Source: Methylophaga sp.
GTDB lineage: Bacteria; Pseudomonadota; Gammaproteobacteria; Nitrosococcales; Methylophagaceae
Direction: 5' to 3'
Assembly: GCA_002706095.1 (NCBI GenBank)
Contig: PAJP01000008.1
Span: 85,823-149,822 of the forward strand
Length of the DNA stretch: 64,000 nucleotides
This document shows, piece by piece, positions 55,377 to 64,000 of this stretch. The notes beneath the pieces are model-generated. The model saw only the letters and a list, made by a program, of their open reading frames with translations. It was not told the DNA's origin and made no database searches. Within the stretch, counting starts at the first letter, position 1; the number at the start of each line of letters is the position of its first letter. A program made the position numbers and the translations under genes.

Positions 55377-56104
55377 TGAAATTAAATTTTAAAAATATCT
55401 TAATAATTGCGTTTCTAATACTAGTAGCTTGGTTTGCGATAGACGAGTATTTTGATAAAAAAAAGTTAGAAAAAGCTCAAATAGAGTTACGTACAACTAA
55501 AATTAAAAACGACACTTTAGTTCAAATTAATGATAGGCAGTATACTAAACTAGTAGCAGACACATTAACAGAAAAACAACTCCGAAAAAAAATTGATAGT
55601 TTTGGAATTGTAGTAAAAAATCCCGTTCTTGCACAAGAAATAAAATACATACCAATAACTGTAGAAAAACCTGTAGAGAAGTTAGTAAAAACAGATACTA
55701 CAATAACAGCTATTGATTACTACCCAAAGCAAGAAAACTATTTTGCAAAACACACGACAGTATTTAAAACAAAAGACCTTACTGCCACAGGAAAGTTTGA
55801 ATTCCAAGAAACAAGTATAAAGCTTGTAGTAAGTGAAAATGAAGACGGAACTTACAGAGCAACTTCTGACCTACCTAAATACTTCAATGTAACATCAATA
55901 GATGTCCAATCACAACCACTAGTCCCAACACAAAAAGACAGGTTTGGATTTATAGTAGGAGGTTCTTTAGGGAAAGAAATGGGGGCAGGTACTGAGGTAG
56001 ATTTTTTCAGGTTAAATGCAGGTATAAGATTTAATAAAGTTTACCTAATGTCAGGTGTAAGTTCAGACGGTCAATTAGATGTAGGTATAAATATTGAATT
56101 ATAA
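55376..56104 (+). CDS. membrane-anchored structural-like protein, 242 aa
   Basis: An N-terminal membrane helix (NILIIAFLILVAWFAIDEYF) followed by a coiled-coil stretch and a beta-rich C-terminal half (RFGFIVGGSLGKEMGAGTEV). It lies between lysis and fibre genes. This layout is repeated in Bacteroidota phages with unknown function, possibly a second spanin-type protein. Confidence 0.55.
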   Translation: MKLNFKNILIIAFLILVAWFAIDEYFDKKKLEKAQIELRTTKIKNDTLVQINDRQYTKLVADTLTEKQLRKKIDSFGIVVKNPVLAQEIKYIPITVEKPVEKLVKTDTTITAIDYYPKQENYFAKHTTVFKTKDLTATGKFEFQETSIKLVVSENEDGTYRATSDLPKYFNVTSIDVQSQPLVPTQKDRFGFIVGGSLGKEMGAGTEVDFFRLNAGIRFNKVYLMSGVSSDGQLDVGINIEL

Positions 56105-56637
56105 TGGATAAAAATAAGATAATAGTAGACTTTTTAGTTATACCTACAAATGAACCTAAGTACTTAGTAATATCGGATGCTAGCTATTGGGGGAGGATAA
56201 CAGATACTACAACAATAGTTGAAATTATAACACCAGGATCTTCAAAACCTGTAGTACACTATTTTGCGCAAGGTAAACAAAACATATTTAATTCGATAAA
56301 CTTAGAAGTTTCAGTCGATGAAGATGTAAAAGTAGATTTACCAGATGGTATTTATCAGATAACCCTAAAAGGATCACCAGACACTTACAAAAAAACAAGA
56401 AGTTATTTAAAAACAGATAAAATTAGATTAGACATTTATAAACTTTATCTTAATTTAAGTAACGATGTAAATAATTGGTCAGAAGAAGAATTAGATTATA
56501 TTACAAGGATTGAAATGTTAATTACAAAGTCAGAGGTATTTACAATAGAAAATAAGTTTAAAGAAGCTAACATAACCTACAATCAAGCTAGAATGTTAGT
56601 AGATGAATACAACAAAAAATGGGAGTCCAAACAATAA
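56104..56637 (+). CDS. virion-associated hypothetical protein, 177 aa
   Basis: A beta-rich N-terminal domain (IVDFLVIPTNEPKYLVISDA) followed by helices (EEELDYITRIEMLITKSEVF). It begins directly after the previous stop. It is probably a baseplate or tail-tip component before the fibres; no family was recognised. Confidence 0.55.
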   Translation: MDKNKIIVDFLVIPTNEPKYLVISDASYWGRITDTTTIVEIITPGSSKPVVHYFAQGKQNIFNSINLEVSVDEDVKVDLPDGIYQITLKGSPDTYKKTRSYLKTDKIRLDIYKLYLNLSNDVNNWSEEELDYITRIEMLITKSEVFTIENKFKEANITYNQARMLVDEYNKKWESKQ

Positions 56638-56825
56638 TAGAGAACTTAGTTTTTGAACGCGCTTACGAGAGGTTAGATAAATCTTATCAAAAATGGCAAA
56701 TAAAAAGACGTTTTGATTTAGGAGATTACCCAAACAGCAATAGTGTAAGAAAAGACCTGTTGCTTACGAAAATATGTAAGTTTAACAACTGCAATCTAAA
56801 AGAACAAATAGAGAATTATGAGTAA
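56619..56825 (+). CDS. hypothetical protein, 68 aa
   Basis: A basic helical protein (IIENLVFERAYERLDKSYQK) with two Cys near the end (KICKFNNCNLKE). It overlaps the preceding gene by 19 bases and the following by eight. Function is unknown. Confidence 0.55.
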   Translation: MGVQTIIENLVFERAYERLDKSYQKWQIKRRFDLGDYPNSNSVRKDLLLTKICKFNNCNLKEQIENYE

Positions 56826-57243
56826 TTGCGGCGAAAAATTAAGTAACACAGCTACTGCAAAAAGTAAAGCACCTTCAGTAATATACGAAGGGAGTAGAAG
56901 TGAAAAAACAAAACTTATAGGAGATTGTGATATAACATTAGCGGATACCACACAGGACACTTATGAAATCTTAGATGATATATATTCTGAAATAGATAAT
57001 TCTGAATTAGGTAACGATTATATAACCTACACAGATTTAAAAACAAACACTGTACTTTATAAACACGAAGAGGAGTTAGGAAACCTTAACGATAAAGTAA
57101 CTACACTACAGAACCAAAATATTTGTGAATTAGATATAACAAATTGCGGTATAAATTTAACAGGCATCTCAGATCAATGTGAAAACCCAATTACTACATT
57201 AGGAGAGTTGTTAAAATATTTAGTAGAACAAAATCAAGTATAA
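56818..57243 (+). CDS. tail-fibre-region protein with Cys module, 141 aa
   Basis: It starts MSNCGEKLSNTATAKSKAPS and has GDCDITLADTTQDTYEILDD, then helices (LGNLNDKVTTLQNQ) and ends in a segment with two Cys. The Cys plus ITLxD-x-L pattern is shared with the three following genes. Probably an adaptor between tail and fibre. Confidence 0.6.
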   Translation: MSNCGEKLSNTATAKSKAPSVIYEGSRSEKTKLIGDCDITLADTTQDTYEILDDIYSEIDNSELGNDYITYTDLKTNTVLYKHEEELGNLNDKVTTLQNQNICELDITNCGINLTGISDQCENPITTLGELLKYLVEQNQV

Positions 57244-57245
57244 TA

Positions 57246-58481
57246 ATGGCAACTTGCGAAACTAACATACCACAAACAGATAATACACCTTTACCTTGCG
57301 ATGATTATGTAAATGATATTTGCGTAACTATCCAAGAGGGGTATCCATTTATAAATTCAAATGACAATGAGTCTTTAAAAGAAGTTTTAGAGAAAATCAT
57401 AGAGAAAATGATCGCTATAAACGGAGGAGATACTAATCAATATGATATAGCTTTAAATGGGAACAATTTAGAACTATCGGTTGATAATACACTAGTCACT
57501 TCTCTTGACTTATCACAATTTTTAGACAACACTAATCTAGCTAGAATTACAAGTGCTGACTATACAGGAACAACACTTACTTTAACAAGAGGTGATGCTT
57601 CTACAATAACTGCTGAAATAATTACAGTAAACCCAACAGGTCTAGAAGCTATAGATGAGGGAAATGGAACAGGTTGGCGACTTATAGGTAAAAACCCTAC
57701 TAACTATGGGAATACAGGAAGTAACTCTGTAGATTTTTCACATAGTATTAGCTCATCTACGACTAATGGAGCTACGGGAAATAACTCATTTGCAGCAGGG
57801 TATAATACTGAGGCTTCAGGTAACAACTCTACAGCAATGGGTTATCAGTCAATTGCATCAGGTTTTGTAGGGGCTACATTAGGATACGGAGGGAGAGCAA
57901 CAGGAACAGCATCTTTTACTATAGGTTATGGTCATAATAACTCTGATAAAATTATTGCATCAGGACAAGGCTCTTTTGCAGGAGGCTCTGTTACTTTATC
58001 AGGTAGTAGAATAGAAGCATCAGGACAGGGCTCTTTTTCTTTTGGTGCACCTAATAATGGAAATTCATTAGCTTCTGGTGTTAGTTCTTTTGCTATGGGA
58101 AAGGGTGTAGAATCTCAAGGTGATTATTCTTTTGCTTTTGGTCAAGAAGTTTTAGCATCAGGTAATTCATCTTTTGCATTAGGATTTGGTAATAATTCCA
58201 GAGCTACGGGTGAACTTTCAATAGGCAGAAACGGTACAGACTATACATCAAACGATGATATTAATGATAGATTATTTAATATAGGTATAGGGGATACAAA
58301 TCTCTCACGTAAAGATGCCTTTACTGTTTATAGAAGTGGGGCTGCAAAATTTCATCCAATAGCAAAATCTACTATAACTAATGCTAGCGCAGGAATGTTT
58401 ATCTCTAACTCAGAGGAAAGCAATAGGTTAGAATTTTATGATGGAACTCAGTGGAACGTAATATCAATGACACCTGCTTAA
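57246..58481 (+). CDS. tail fibre with YadA-like head repeats, 411 aa
   Basis: Residues 1-60 form the Cys-rich attachment module (PLPCDDYVNDICVTIQEGYP). Residues 155-340 are tandem repeats of the type N-S-F-A-x-G-x-x-x-x-A-S-G, as in NNSFAAGYNTEASGNNSTAM, which form the left-handed beta-roll of YadA-type heads. The end (EFYDGTQWNVISMTPA) is a short globular tip. The trimeric repeat head probably binds a host surface receptor. Confidence 0.75.
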   Translation: MATCETNIPQTDNTPLPCDDYVNDICVTIQEGYPFINSNDNESLKEVLEKIIEKMIAINGGDTNQYDIALNGNNLELSVDNTLVTSLDLSQFLDNTNLARITSADYTGTTLTLTRGDASTITAEIITVNPTGLEAIDEGNGTGWRLIGKNPTNYGNTGSNSVDFSHSISSSTTNGATGNNSFAAGYNTEASGNNSTAMGYQSIASGFVGATLGYGGRATGTASFTIGYGHNNSDKIIASGQGSFAGGSVTLSGSRIEASGQGSFSFGAPNNGNSLASGVSSFAMGKGVESQGDYSFAFGQEVLASGNSSFALGFGNNSRATGELSIGRNGTDYTSNDDINDRLFNIGIGDTNLSRKDAFTVYRSGAAKFHPIAKSTITNASAGMFISNSEESNRLEFYDGTQWNVISMTPA

Positions 58482-58493
58482 ACTATTTTTTAA

Positions 58494-61400
58494 ATGGCTT
58501 GTAAAAAATGTAATAAGATAAAATGCTACTGTAACTCAACACCCCTTTTAGATATAAAATACAAAGGGGAGCAGTTGGAGTGCATATCTATTGAAGAGGG
58601 AGATAACATTAACACCGCTTTAATAAATATAAATGAGAGGTTCTGTAGTATAACACCGCCACCATCAAACTTAGATATTATAAACATAGGAGAAGGTGAA
58701 GAAATATATGCGGGGGTAAACAATCAAAACAAAAAACAGTTTAAAAGTGTAAAAGGAGAAGGGGATATAGTTGTAACATCTGACTCTGATGAAATTACTA
58801 TATCTACAAGTATAGATATAAACAATACAGTAAGAGAAATAGATTTAGGGACTTTACCTGGAAGCTTGGTTGAATCAGAAGTGTTAGAGCAAGTAAGACA
58901 AACAATTGACGATCTAAATTTAATAGTGGGTAAAGATGAGAATATACTTTTCAAAGTACAAACTCAAAAAGATTTTTACGACACAGGGGACATAACAAAT
59001 GTAAGCCAAAAATATATATGGAAAAAAGGTAAAGGAGATTGGAGTAGTTATACAGTTACAAATAATGATTTTACGATAGTAAAAGATACTCCTTTAGATA
59101 AACCAGTTACTAGAACTTCGGACATAATTAACGACGGAAAAGGGGAAGGAGAACCTTACATAACTGCTCAAGATATACCTGAATTTTCCTTAACACAACT
59201 ATCACCATCAAATACATTTGATTTATTAAAAGAAGGTCAGACAGTAGTAACAGTAGACTTATCTAGTCTTGTAAATACTTTTGACCAACCTAAAATTATA
59301 GGTGGAGATTTTAATGAAAGTTCAGGAGAACTTTCCTTGGTTCGAGACGATTCTAGTACACTATTAGTAGATTTTTCATTGTTAGTTGAATCTATACCTT
59401 TAAGTACTTCTGAGATAACAAATAACGGTTCTAATGGAGTATCTCCTTATGCGGAGGTAGGAGATTTAGGAGAAGTTGCTATTTCTAATGATTATAATGA
59501 TTTAAACAACAAACCTAATTTACCGTTAAGTACTTCGGATATAATCAATGATGGTCAAGACGGAATTTTCCCTTTTATAACTAGTGCTGAAATACCTAAC
59601 AGAACCTCCTCATTTGTAAATGACGGATCTAATGGGTTAGATACTTATTTAGAAGACTCACAGGCTTCCCTACAAAAAATAACTAGTACTGGAAGTACAA
59701 CCACTGAAATCATAGAGACAGCGGGGTACTCTAAGACAGGAAAAACAGATAAAGACCTGCCTACACTTGGAGGGAATGATATAGCTATAAGCGATGTATA
59801 CATTAAGGTAGATTCACAAGACTCTTTAAAATCGCAGATCAATCTTTTTGACGGGAAAACTTTTGATTTCTTAGGAAAAAAAGTGCGATATGATGAAAAT
59901 GCAACCCCTGACGGTGTAGATGTAATAGCTCATAGTACTTTAAGCGGGGGTTTTGTAATAGATCACGATTACCTATTAGATGCAAGACTATTTGGTCTTA
60001 AAGAGGGGCAAGATAATGGCTATGTTTTTGAAGCGATTTCTACAAAAATACAGTCTATAGGAGGAGATTGTGTAGTAGTTATACCTTCTGGTACTTACGA
60101 CAGTACTAAACAGATTAGAGTTACTTCTAACAATGTAACCATCCAATTAAATGGGACAATTAATTATACAGGTACAGAAAAAGTACACTTCATAGAGGTA
60201 GGGACAAACGGAGGAACTCAATTAAGGAACTTTAAGCTTCTAGGAACAAACGGAGCAACTGTTAAAGGTTATGACGAATTACAAGGAGTTACATTTGTTC
60301 AAAATGATGATGGAGATTGCTGCCACGTGGATAATACTCTCGGTGTAGTAATCAAAGATGTAGCTTTTAATAATGGTTATGTTAGCGGTGTACAAGTTGC
60401 GAGGTCGGCAAGTATAATTATAGATAACTGCACAGCGACAGGCTCTCAAAATAATAACGGTATTTCAATTGCTTTCGGAATAGCTAACCCCACTGATGAA
60501 CAATACCCACAATCACTTATATCAAATTGTAAGGCTTTTGATTGTATAGACTTTGGAATCGCTTCTTTTGCAAGTATTAACGTTTCGTTTGAAAACTGTT
60601 ATGCAATTAATTGCGGCAATTACGATGAAAACCAAATAGATGCGGGTGGAGGTATATCAATGGAAGATAATGCTGGTGTCCCTAACTCAATTACGTTTAA
60701 TAATGTATTTAAGAATTGTCACGCTATCGATTGTAAGAATCAAGGTTTCTTTATAACGGGTAATGGTGTAGAGTTAGATGATTTTTGTACTGCCAGTGGT
60801 ACGCTTCGAGATACATCAGGGGGTGACCCTAACTTCTTCAATGGAAATGGTGTTTTCATAGCAAATGCTCAAAATGTTAAGATAAAAGGAACTTACACCA
60901 ACAACGCCACAGATGGTGTTCAAATACTAGGTGATGTCAATGGATTATTTTACACAGGATTTGTTGACATAACATCTAAATCAAATGGTAGACATGGCTT
61001 ATTTGGTCGAGGGATATCGCAACTAAAAATTAATGGAGGTGATTATGAAAACAACACTTCAGGCGGTATAAGGTTTCAAAATAATTCAGCTACTTATAAT
61101 ACAGGTAACGGTGAAATTATAGGTAACAATATATCTACCAGATTTAATGGTGATGAGGGCTCTTTCTTCACTGGTTTAAAATCTATTAAGATAGACAATC
61201 ACTATGTTGAAGATGAAGGTGGTAATGGTGTGAGATTTGAAAATACAGAAACAGTTAGAGTTAACAGTATAAAAGCTTTCACTTCTGACATAGGGGCGTT
61301 TGGTAATGCTGTTAACATCCTCGCCAGTTGTACAAATGGGTATATAAAAGATACGGATGTTGGAAGTCTTAGTGTAGTCAATAATGCCACTAATAAAGAA

Positions 61401-62627
61401 GAAGTACTTAAAAAATCTGACTATAACTGGGATAGTACAGGTAAACTAAAAGTGAATGGTAATGAGGTTTACCATCCGGGAAATTTACCGCCTAGTATTA
61501 CAGAGGCTGATATTACAGGAACTGAAAGACAGTATACTCAGCAGCAGCAATTTTCTATCCAACAGGTGGCTGATGCGTCCACTTTGGTCTGGAATTTAAG
61601 AGGAAAACAAGTAGCTTATTTACTTACTACGTCGGGGGTTGGTAATAATAGAACGTTTTTTAACACATCACTTGTTAATCCAATTAACGGTGGTTACTCA
61701 AAACTATATTACATACAAGATGCTATAGGAGGTAGAGATATAACTTTTGGTAATAACTTTGTGGTGTCGGGGGAAATTGACCTTAGAGCTGACAAAGTGA
61801 CGATTATACACCTAAATATTAGTAGGGATGGTTCAAAGTATTACGTTCGTCTAGAACCTGTTGAGTCCTTTATAACGTATACGGATGAAAGGTTATCAAA
61901 TCTAGTCAATGATTTAACTGAATCTGAGAAACAAGTAATTCTTGATAAGTTAGGAGTACCTTATCAAAATTCAGGTTGGACAAGTAATTTAAGTATAGAT
62001 AATAGTGTTACACCAATAACAGTACCCGCTAATACTGATTTCCAACTTAAGATACAGAACCAAACAATAATTGAACCTCAAAAACCAGACGATGTGTATG
62101 CCTTCCTAGTAGGAAAACGCTTAAAAATATCTTCTATTTCAGGTTCTTTTGAAGTTGGGGAAACTGTTACAGGAGGAACAAGTGGTGCAACGGGGGATGT
62201 AATATATATAGGTGCTGATTTTATTGATTTACAGAACGTATCTAACGTATTAGATTTTACTACCTCAGAAACTATTACTGGGGGGACAAGTACAGCTACA
62301 GCAACGGTAGATTCAGATGAAGGGTCATTATTAACAGGACGTGAAGGAGACGATTTAGCTCTTCAATTATATATGACTATTGATACAGGGTCTACAAACT
62401 CTAAAATTGATACTTGGATTGATATAGGTGGTTCGGTCGGAGAACTATACAGAGAATCAAAAAACTACATAGACTCAGGTACAAACTATTTTAAAGTAAT
62501 ATTTGAAGGTTATACTTTAGATACATTCGAGAGTAATGGAGGTAAGATATATGTTAGGTCATCTAATACTTTCGATATAACTAGTGTTATAACAGTAACT
62601 ACTAAAAGGAGTCACAAAGCAAGATAA
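58494..62627 (+). CDS. tailspike or fibre with parallel beta-helix, 1377 aa
   Basis: The N-terminal 60 residues hold the shared Cys module (CKKCNKIKCYCNS, then LECISIEEGDNINTALININ). Residues about 490-950 are rich in N-x-(G/N), as in NGISIAFGIANPTDEQYP and NGGDYENNTSGGIRFQNNSA, which is typical of a right-handed parallel beta-helix of pectate-lyase type. The C-terminal region includes GETVTGGTSGATGDVIYIG, a repeated module seen in phage fibres. It probably binds or degrades a surface polysaccharide. Confidence 0.75.
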   Translation: MACKKCNKIKCYCNSTPLLDIKYKGEQLECISIEEGDNINTALININERFCSITPPPSNLDIINIGEGEEIYAGVNNQNKKQFKSVKGEGDIVVTSDSDEITISTSIDINNTVREIDLGTLPGSLVESEVLEQVRQTIDDLNLIVGKDENILFKVQTQKDFYDTGDITNVSQKYIWKKGKGDWSSYTVTNNDFTIVKDTPLDKPVTRTSDIINDGKGEGEPYITAQDIPEFSLTQLSPSNTFDLLKEGQTVVTVDLSSLVNTFDQPKIIGGDFNESSGELSLVRDDSSTLLVDFSLLVESIPLSTSEITNNGSNGVSPYAEVGDLGEVAISNDYNDLNNKPNLPLSTSDIINDGQDGIFPFITSAEIPNRTSSFVNDGSNGLDTYLEDSQASLQKITSTGSTTTEIIETAGYSKTGKTDKDLPTLGGNDIAISDVYIKVDSQDSLKSQINLFDGKTFDFLGKKVRYDENATPDGVDVIAHSTLSGGFVIDHDYLLDARLFGLKEGQDNGYVFEAISTKIQSIGGDCVVVIPSGTYDSTKQIRVTSNNVTIQLNGTINYTGTEKVHFIEVGTNGGTQLRNFKLLGTNGATVKGYDELQGVTFVQNDDGDCCHVDNTLGVVIKDVAFNNGYVSGVQVARSASIIIDNCTATGSQNNNGISIAFGIANPTDEQYPQSLISNCKAFDCIDFGIASFASINVSFENCYAINCGNYDENQIDAGGGISMEDNAGVPNSITFNNVFKNCHAIDCKNQGFFITGNGVELDDFCTASGTLRDTSGGDPNFFNGNGVFIANAQNVKIKGTYTNNATDGVQILGDVNGLFYTGFVDITSKSNGRHGLFGRGISQLKINGGDYENNTSGGIRFQNNSATYNTGNGEIIGNNISTRFNGDEGSFFTGLKSIKIDNHYVEDEGGNGVRFENTETVRVNSIKAFTSDIGAFGNAVNILASCTNGYIKDTDVGSLSVVNNATNKEEVLKKSDYNWDSTGKLKVNGNEVYHPGNLPPSITEADITGTERQYTQQQQFSIQQVADASTLVWNLRGKQVAYLLTTSGVGNNRTFFNTSLVNPINGGYSKLYYIQDAIGGRDITFGNNFVVSGEIDLRADKVTIIHLNISRDGSKYYVRLEPVESFITYTDERLSNLVNDLTESEKQVILDKLGVPYQNSGWTSNLSIDNSVTPITVPANTDFQLKIQNQTIIEPQKPDDVYAFLVGKRLKISSISGSFEVGETVTGGTSGATGDVIYIGADFIDLQNVSNVLDFTTSETITGGTSTATATVDSDEGSLLTGREGDDLALQLYMTIDTGSTNSKIDTWIDIGGSVGELYRESKNYIDSGTNYFKVIFEGYTLDTFESNGGKIYVRSSNTFDITSVITVTTKRSHKAR

Positions 62628-62638
62628 ATTAAAAATAA

Positions 62639-64000
62639 ATGGCACAAATAGAAGATTGCGGTTGCACAGAAAACCAACCTTGTGGAGAATGTAAACATAA
62701 ACATTCAACTATATGTATACTTCACGAAGGAGTGAGACTTACAACCATTGACACATATAAAGGGGAAAATTTAGAGAGTATCTTAGATAAAATAGATGCA
62801 CTTTTTAAACAACTAAACGATGCAGTATTCGCAGGAAGCTCTTATTTAAATGTAGGCGGTGGTTCAGAAGTTTTCTCAAAAGTAAATGCTCAATCAAAAG
62901 CAGAGTTTAGAACTTTGGTTGGGGGTGTAGGTATTAGTTTAGTTCAAAATTTAGAGACAATAGGTATATCTATTAATGAAGCTTATATTAATAATCTGAT
63001 ATCCCAAGGCGAGAGTGCGGATATAAATACCACTATGACTAACTTAGTAAGTGGTAAAAGGATTGCAACCTATACTAATGAAGAAGGCAGTACTTACGAT
63101 ATTGATGAAACAATTACCACTTTTGTAGATAATGGCAATGGTAGCTTCACATATACAAATGAGCAAGGTACATCGGTAACATTCTCTGCAAACGGTTTAG
63201 AGACTATAACAGCACTTACAAATGTAAAGGCAGGAAATAGGATAGGTACGTATACAAATGAGAATGGTGTTTCAGTAGATATAGATGAGACTATAACAAA
63301 CCTTGTAAATAACAATGATAATACTCTTACCTATACTAAAGAAGACGGCACTACCGCATCTTATTCTCCGTTAAGCAGTTCTACAGTACAAAAAGGAGTT
63401 ATAGAAACGGCAACAAACTTAGAAGTGCAAGCAGGAACAGATAATGAAAGAGCTATAACACCTTCAGGACTCTCTTCAAGAACAGCTACAGAAACAAGAA
63501 CAGGTATATTAGAAACAGCTACACAAGCAGAATCTGATGCTTTATCAGCAGTAGATAAAATAGTAACACCTGGGACTATACCAATAGCAAGTGAAACACA
63601 ACAAGGATTGTCGGAAAGAGCTACACAAGCAGAAGTAGACGCAGGAACAGATACAACTAGGTACGTTACACCTGCTACACTTCAATCTAAGCTAGACGAT
63701 GAAATAGGAGGCATCTCGGCAGGATTACAAACAACAACTGTAAATTTAAATACAAGTTCTTGGGGCGATAATCAGGAGCTTTTACTAAGCCACAACATAG
63801 GCTCTAACCCAATAACGGCTTTTATGACAGCTACAGTAGTTTCAGGAAGCCAAGAAGGATGGGTAGTTGGAGACAGAGTACAAATAACACCTAATGCGCA
63901 TAATTACGAGAATGAAACAGATGGTGGAGTTACTATACAATTTACATCCACAACTCAATTTAGGCTTATAATAGGAGATGTAATAGTAGCTTTAAACAAA
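62639..64000 (+). CDS. tail fibre, continues beyond the window
   Basis: The frame from ATG at 62639 is open to the edge (454 codons). It starts with the Cys module (MAQIEDCGCTENQPCGECKH, then GVRLTTIDTYKGENLESILD). Three units of RIATYTNEEGSTYDIDETIT type follow, then three to four of the form ATQAEVDAGTDTTRYVTPAT, the well-known fibre repeat. It is a shaft-forming fibre whose tip lies outside. Confidence 0.75.
   Translation, partial: MAQIEDCGCTENQPCGECKHKHSTICILHEGVRLTTIDTYKGENLESILDKIDALFKQLNDAVFAGSSYLNVGGGSEVFSKVNAQSKAEFRTLVGGVGISLVQNLETIGISINEAYINNLISQGESADINTTMTNLVSGKRIATYTNEEGSTYDIDETITTFVDNGNGSFTYTNEQGTSVTFSANGLETITALTNVKAGNRIGTYTNENGVSVDIDETITNLVNNNDNTLTYTKEDGTTASYSPLSSSTVQKGVIETATNLEVQAGTDNERAITPSGLSSRTATETRTGILETATQAESDALSAVDKIVTPGTIPIASETQQGLSERATQAEVDAGTDTTRYVTPATLQSKLDDEIGGISAGLQTTTVNLNTSSWGDNQELLLSHNIGSNPITAFMTATVVSGSQEGWVVGDRVQITPNAHNYENETDGGVTIQFTSTTQFRLIIGDVIVALNK

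Overview
The window is a piece of an AT-rich, tailed double-stranded DNA bacteriophage genome, most likely infecting a member of the Bacteroidota (Flavobacteriia-like). The reasons are the virion and replication gene set, promoters of the Bacteroidota type (TTTG, 20 bases, TAnnTTTG), almost no Shine-Dalgarno sequences, a BT4734/VirE-type primase, a DUF1573-like domain and Cys-rich virion proteins. No integrase, repressor or tRNA gene was recognised. Both ends are cut inside genes.

Layout. Nearly everything from 1 to 36.55 kb reads leftwards (minus strand) and is the early and middle region. From 36.7 kb to the end everything reads rightwards and is the late, virion and lysis region. The two halves diverge from an intergenic region at about 36.6 kb.

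Early region. 0-3.3 kb holds tiny genes, several interrupted, around attC-like imperfect palindromes. 3.4-18.3 kb is a long series of small, mostly unrecognised genes, many with their own promoter. That promoter has a TATMTTTAC box preceded 21-22 bases upstream by TTAAC, often repeated 11 bp further upstream, and most of the leaders carry AAAACACTA just before the start codon. 16.2-18.1 kb contains two gene-poor stretches with short tandem repeats and is an origin-like region. 18.4-24.3 kb is a tight overlapping operon block including a C5 cytosine methyltransferase and a GroES-like co-chaperonin. 24.4-27.1 kb has SSB, a DUF5664-like nucleotide hydrolase and PhoH. 27.5-28.7 kb is a foreign-looking island of two convergent gene pairs with the same palindromes. 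28.7-35.5 kb has HNH nucleases, RecA, zinc-ribbon proteins and the primase. Two structured RNA leaders with intrinsic terminators lie at 35.5-36.2 kb.

Late region. Small packaging-associated genes lead into large terminase, portal, scaffold and major capsid. A free-standing homing endonuclease with its own promoter follows. Then come head-tail proteins, a large virion protein with an inserted variable segment, a lysis block (membrane and holin-like proteins, spanin-like protein, GH19-like endolysin), and finally four tail-fibre or spike proteins that share a Cys-rich N-terminal module.

The most notable observations are the helically phased TTAAC/AAAACACTA early-promoter class, the attC-like palindromes bounding small-gene cassettes, the attenuator-like leaders before the primase and a zinc-ribbon gene, and a set of small genes each broken by a single-base change or an in-frame stop.
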